Below the pieces are notes generated by a model, which made no database searches, was not told where the DNA came from, and saw only the letters and a list, made by a program, of their open reading frames with translations. A stretch of DNA of 64,000 nt from positions 39,130,943-39,194,942 of the forward strand of contig OX388347.1 of the NCBI GenBank assembly GCA_947579665.1, given 5' to 3'. Made by a program: the position numbers and the translations under genes. This document shows positions 60,910-64,000 of this stretch, piece after piece; positions within the stretch are counted from its first letter, which is position 1, and every line of letters starts with the position of its first letter. Origin of the DNA: Sympetrum striolatum (Eukaryota > Arthropoda > Insecta > Odonata > Libellulidae).

Positions 60910-63180
60910 GAAAATAGAAAAGGTGAAAAAAAAACGGTAGAAATAGTTTAGAGATACAAGGATCATGAAATCAGAGAGTTAGATAAGCAGGGAAATCTTT
61001 CAATCTAGAAATTATTTTTGCAGAAAAGGTAGATTAGCAGATTCTTGAGTTATTTCTAGATTTTACATAGGGAACAATAATGGTTCGAGTAACTGCTATA
61101 TATGGCGATGCTGTCGTAGAAGACGCTAGAAAGTCACAACTGCGATTTTTAATAGAAATGATACTTCAGTAAAACGAAAAGGCAGATCACACGAAACAGA
61201 AGCTTCTACACTTATATTCGACGAATAAAACACAATAAAGAGGAAAAAATCAGGGCCTCGTAAAAAAAGAGAAAATACACGGTAAAACCCTTCACACATC
61301 AAAAGGGACGCAATTAATGGAGCCTGACTCATTTACATTCACTCTCGGCAATGTCGCAGTTAATCCAAATAGAATCTTCCGCATTAATTACACCCCATTC
61401 TCCCATAAATTAACGCGGAGAGCGTAACGACGAAATAACTTCATTCCGATGAAAATCCGGAAGAAAAATAAAATTTTCGAGAACGAATAAATTAACTGGG
61501 AACGGAAAACGCGTACCTCGATCGCACCATTCGGTGAACGTATGTAGCGTTGGAGTTAATTCAAACGCGATTCCGAGCGCAACAGAAAGGCTAGACGAGT
61601 GCTAAGAAGCCATCCCGAGCACCGCGTAACAATGAAGGTAACAATGGAGGTACTACTTGGGCAAACAAGCCTTAATGACGAAGAGAATTTCGAGTCCTTA
61701 CCCACGGAAACGAAAGACCGGCCCCTCGGAGACCTAACAGAGATGGTCGAGCAAACGGGCGTAGCGGTCATTTCCAACCGATGACGCCCTTTTATCCCGA
61801 TGAAAATCAAGCTTACGCCCGACTATTTTCCATTTAATCGCGATCACGCCCCTTCGGCGATGAAGTTTACGATTTATCTTTAGCTGTACTTAAAATCATC
61901 CGGACGCTAGGGAGATGACTTGGTCGGCAGAAACGAATCGCCCGATCCGAGATCCTGCAGTTACGAGGTTACAAAAAGAAAAAATCGTATATAAATAGGA
62001 CGATTAGGATTTTATCTTCCCACGACGCGGCTACTGAGATTAAGGACATCCTATGGATAATGAGATTAATTTTCCACGACCTAAACGAGGTTCTACCGAG
62101 TCGATAACCGAGACAAAATAGGATGTCCGAAAAAGAATCACTTAGAAAGCTGAAGGAAGTAAAAACTAGTGAGATGATTGGGATTCGAAAACAGTTCTAC
62201 CAAGAAACAGATTAAACGAAGCCATATCATCAGGTGATTCGCTAAGGAACCTAGGTCGTGTATGCATTAATTCTTGAGGTGTAGTAAAAGTTTACATTTT
62301 AATCTGTTTATTGTTAGTAACTACCACGAAGAAAATCCTGAGTCTGTCCTGTTTTTACAATTCTTCAGTTCTTTACAGAATACCTATCACCTTTCAGGTA
62401 GGTATCCCAACCACTTAACTACCATGACACCCCAATTCCACTTCCGTGGAAGGGATGCTTTATGAGCAAGATAGCGTCGCTCCACACAGTGGCACCGACC
62501 ACCACAATACCACTTCTGTTTAACGGGTGCTCTGTGAGCAAAGCAGGTACAAAGAAAAGGCGTAAAATTGCTTTGCGATAGAACGATCTCAATAAAAATT
62601 GAAATGAAATCAAGAGATCTATGAAGACGAGCTATATTTCCGATCACAAAAAAGTTAATCAAATATTCAAATATTTCATTCGTGAAAGAAAAGGAATATT
62701 TCCCTTGATTGATTTCTTGAAATAAGACAACATAAACTGTCATTTGTAACTTAGAAGGTTCGGTAATTATTCAAGAGGTTCATCGTGGTTTTTATAACCG
62801 AGAAGATAAACAGAGGCTTCAGAGACATTAGAATTATGTGCAGTAGAACCAATAATGAAAGTCTCTTGCAATAATCGTTCGTGAAAACCATTGAATTTTT
62901 GGGTTCTGGCGCAGGAGAGACCTTGATTACCTATTTTGCGTTCCAGGTTTTCTTGCCAGTAATAATCGGAACATGGGAATGAAATTCTATACGTTTTTCT
63001 CCACACAACAAGAATAGTCTCACTCCAGGTCGTCTCTATGCGGTGTTCCTCGATCTTATGATTGAAATTACGAATTAGAACCTACATTAGGAGACTCAAG
63101 CTACAGTTTTCCGCAATCAAAAAGATAACAAATATTGTAAAGCAGTATAGTAGAAGTGGAATTGATGCAGCAAGGAATTT
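60910..63180. other. CpG-richer DNA, no supported gene
   Basis: Short unsupported open frames only. A tRNA-like patch may lie at about 62395-62545, but it is too decayed to call. Confidence 0.4.
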
Positions 63181-63245
63181 TAGTGGTTTAAATACCCGCC
63201 TGGAAAGTGGGAGACCCAGTCAAGTCGCTACTTTTCTATTGTTGT

Positions 63246-63320
63246 AAAAAAGTACTGGTACTCGAACCCAGGTCTCCCACTTTCCGGGCAAGTATTCTAC
63301 CCACTGAACTGCCGAGTGTT
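63246..63320 (-). repeat. tRNA-like SINE or tRNA pseudogene with oligo-T terminator
   Basis: On the minus strand GGCAGTTCAGTGGGTAGAAT (D-arm/A-box-like) is followed by an anticodon-arm-like CCCGGAAAGTGGG and a T-arm CTGGGTTCGAGTACCAG (B box). A run of six T follows directly (63251-63246), the Pol III stop signal. The anticodon loop lacks the invariant T33, so a SINE or pseudogene is likelier than a working tRNA. A partial inverted copy of the middle lies at 63195-63222. Confidence 0.6.
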
Positions 63321-63439
63321 CAACTCTGGGTTAACACGCAAACTTTCATGTGCAAAATTAAAGCTTACTTTCCATCTCTTGTATTACTCTATTGTTTAGC
63401 TTTGGCTGTTGAGGCGGGAACTTCTTTGTGTTAAGTTAA

Positions 63440-63492
63440 ATTTCAAGAGCGGCAATCGGGATATCCGGGTTCGAACCCTGGTCCTGTCAGAC
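63440..63492 (+). repeat. tRNA 3'-half-like sequence
   Basis: GATATCCGGGTTCGAACCCTGGTCC folds as a T-arm with a canonical TTCGAAC loop and matches the B box. The 5' half is not recognisable as a tRNA, so this is likely SINE-derived. Confidence 0.45.
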
Positions 63493-63499
63493 TTTTATA

Positions 63500-64000
63500 G
63501 ATGTTTTTTTACGTAAGTTTAAATTTTATTTCTCTCTTAATCATTTACAACTCCATTACAATGAGGATCGAGCCGTAAAAACCCCCACGGACCGGGTAGA
63601 ATAAGGAAAAACGTGCCTCAATATAATCGAAGGCGATCTGAGTATTGGAGCAAATAGAGGAGCGAAATTTCGCCGTTTATTCCGCGAGGCGAGATTTTTA
63701 TGCTCGACAATAAGAAGCGGCGATCCCGAATGGCACTTTAAGGTCCACGTATCGAGGAGGAGAGAACTGTTAGCATGCGTAATCGCGACTATTCTAACCA
63801 ACCACACCCGTGCGCGAGGCCATGAGACTGTCCCTATAAAGGAGTAACATACGTGCGACTGGCTGTTAAGTTCTCCGCAATGGCGAACTTCCTAAAAGTC
63901 AAACCTCTTACAAGTGCTCGGTGGGTGGGTGGGAAGCGAGGAGGCAAGATGTTGTCGCTTACAGGAATTCAGGGTTGTCAAACAATCGATCCTCTGGATA
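63500..64000. other. CpG-richer DNA to the window end
   Basis: There is an unsupported minus-strand frame at 63556-63807. Nothing is recognised. Confidence 0.4.

Overview
The window is animal nuclear DNA, most likely from an insect. It is AT-rich and intron-rich, has canonical GT-AG splice sites with consistent phases, and contains many decayed transposable elements. There are no bacterial operons, CRISPR arrays or phage genes. I cannot name the species. A hemimetabolous insect with gene-body DNA methylation would fit the mosaic CpG content, but that is inference.

Three host genes can be reconstructed with confidence. (1) Minus strand, 27544 to 21138: a six-exon gene for a 379-residue NFATC2IP/Rad60-like protein with two SUMO-like domains. 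(2) Plus strand, 28325 to 28823, with a non-coding 5' exon near 28059-28094: the ubiquitin-ribosomal protein eL40 fusion (128 residues). Genes 1 and 2 are head to head with only about 0.5 kb between them. (3) Minus strand, 42014 to 32290: a FIG4/Sac3 polyphosphoinositide phosphatase of 16 constant exons (883 residues), plus one in-frame 87-nt candidate cassette exon (912 residues with it). A fourth gene, minus strand, ends at 48280. Its last three exons (52660-52357, 50048-49809, 48404-48280) encode a Pro/Ser/Gln-rich, transcription-regulator-like C-terminus. Its DNA-binding part was not found, so its family is open. One further minus-strand exon candidate lies at 17138-17497.

The left third (1-16.6 kb) is mostly mobile-element debris: a broken P-element/THAP9-type transposase (1-2327), a Jockey/R1-type LINE remnant joined to a second endonuclease fragment (2.5-4.0 kb, minus), a 91-bp tandem repeat (11.59-11.99 kb), a CR1-like LINE pseudogene (12.9-15.8 kb), two oppositely oriented arrays of a 14-bp unit that flank a 5.6-kb block (10.33-15.92 kb), and an intact 503-bp hAT MITE with a perfect 8-bp target duplication (16.05-16.56 kb). 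The introns and spacers further right hold a Tigger/pogo-like element, a TIR-bearing MITE, RTE- and CR1-like LINE ends, a long fold-back hairpin inside FIG4, tRNA-like SINE pieces and several dispersed repeats.

The least expected structure is in the long last intron of the NFATC2IP-like gene (23.55-25.2 kb). Nine copies of a tRNA T-arm/B-box-like motif recur there at a very regular spacing of about 165 bp. The region from about 55.1 kb to the end is visibly richer in CpG and GC than 16-55 kb. I found no gene there that I can support; it may be promoter or first-intron territory of the fourth gene.
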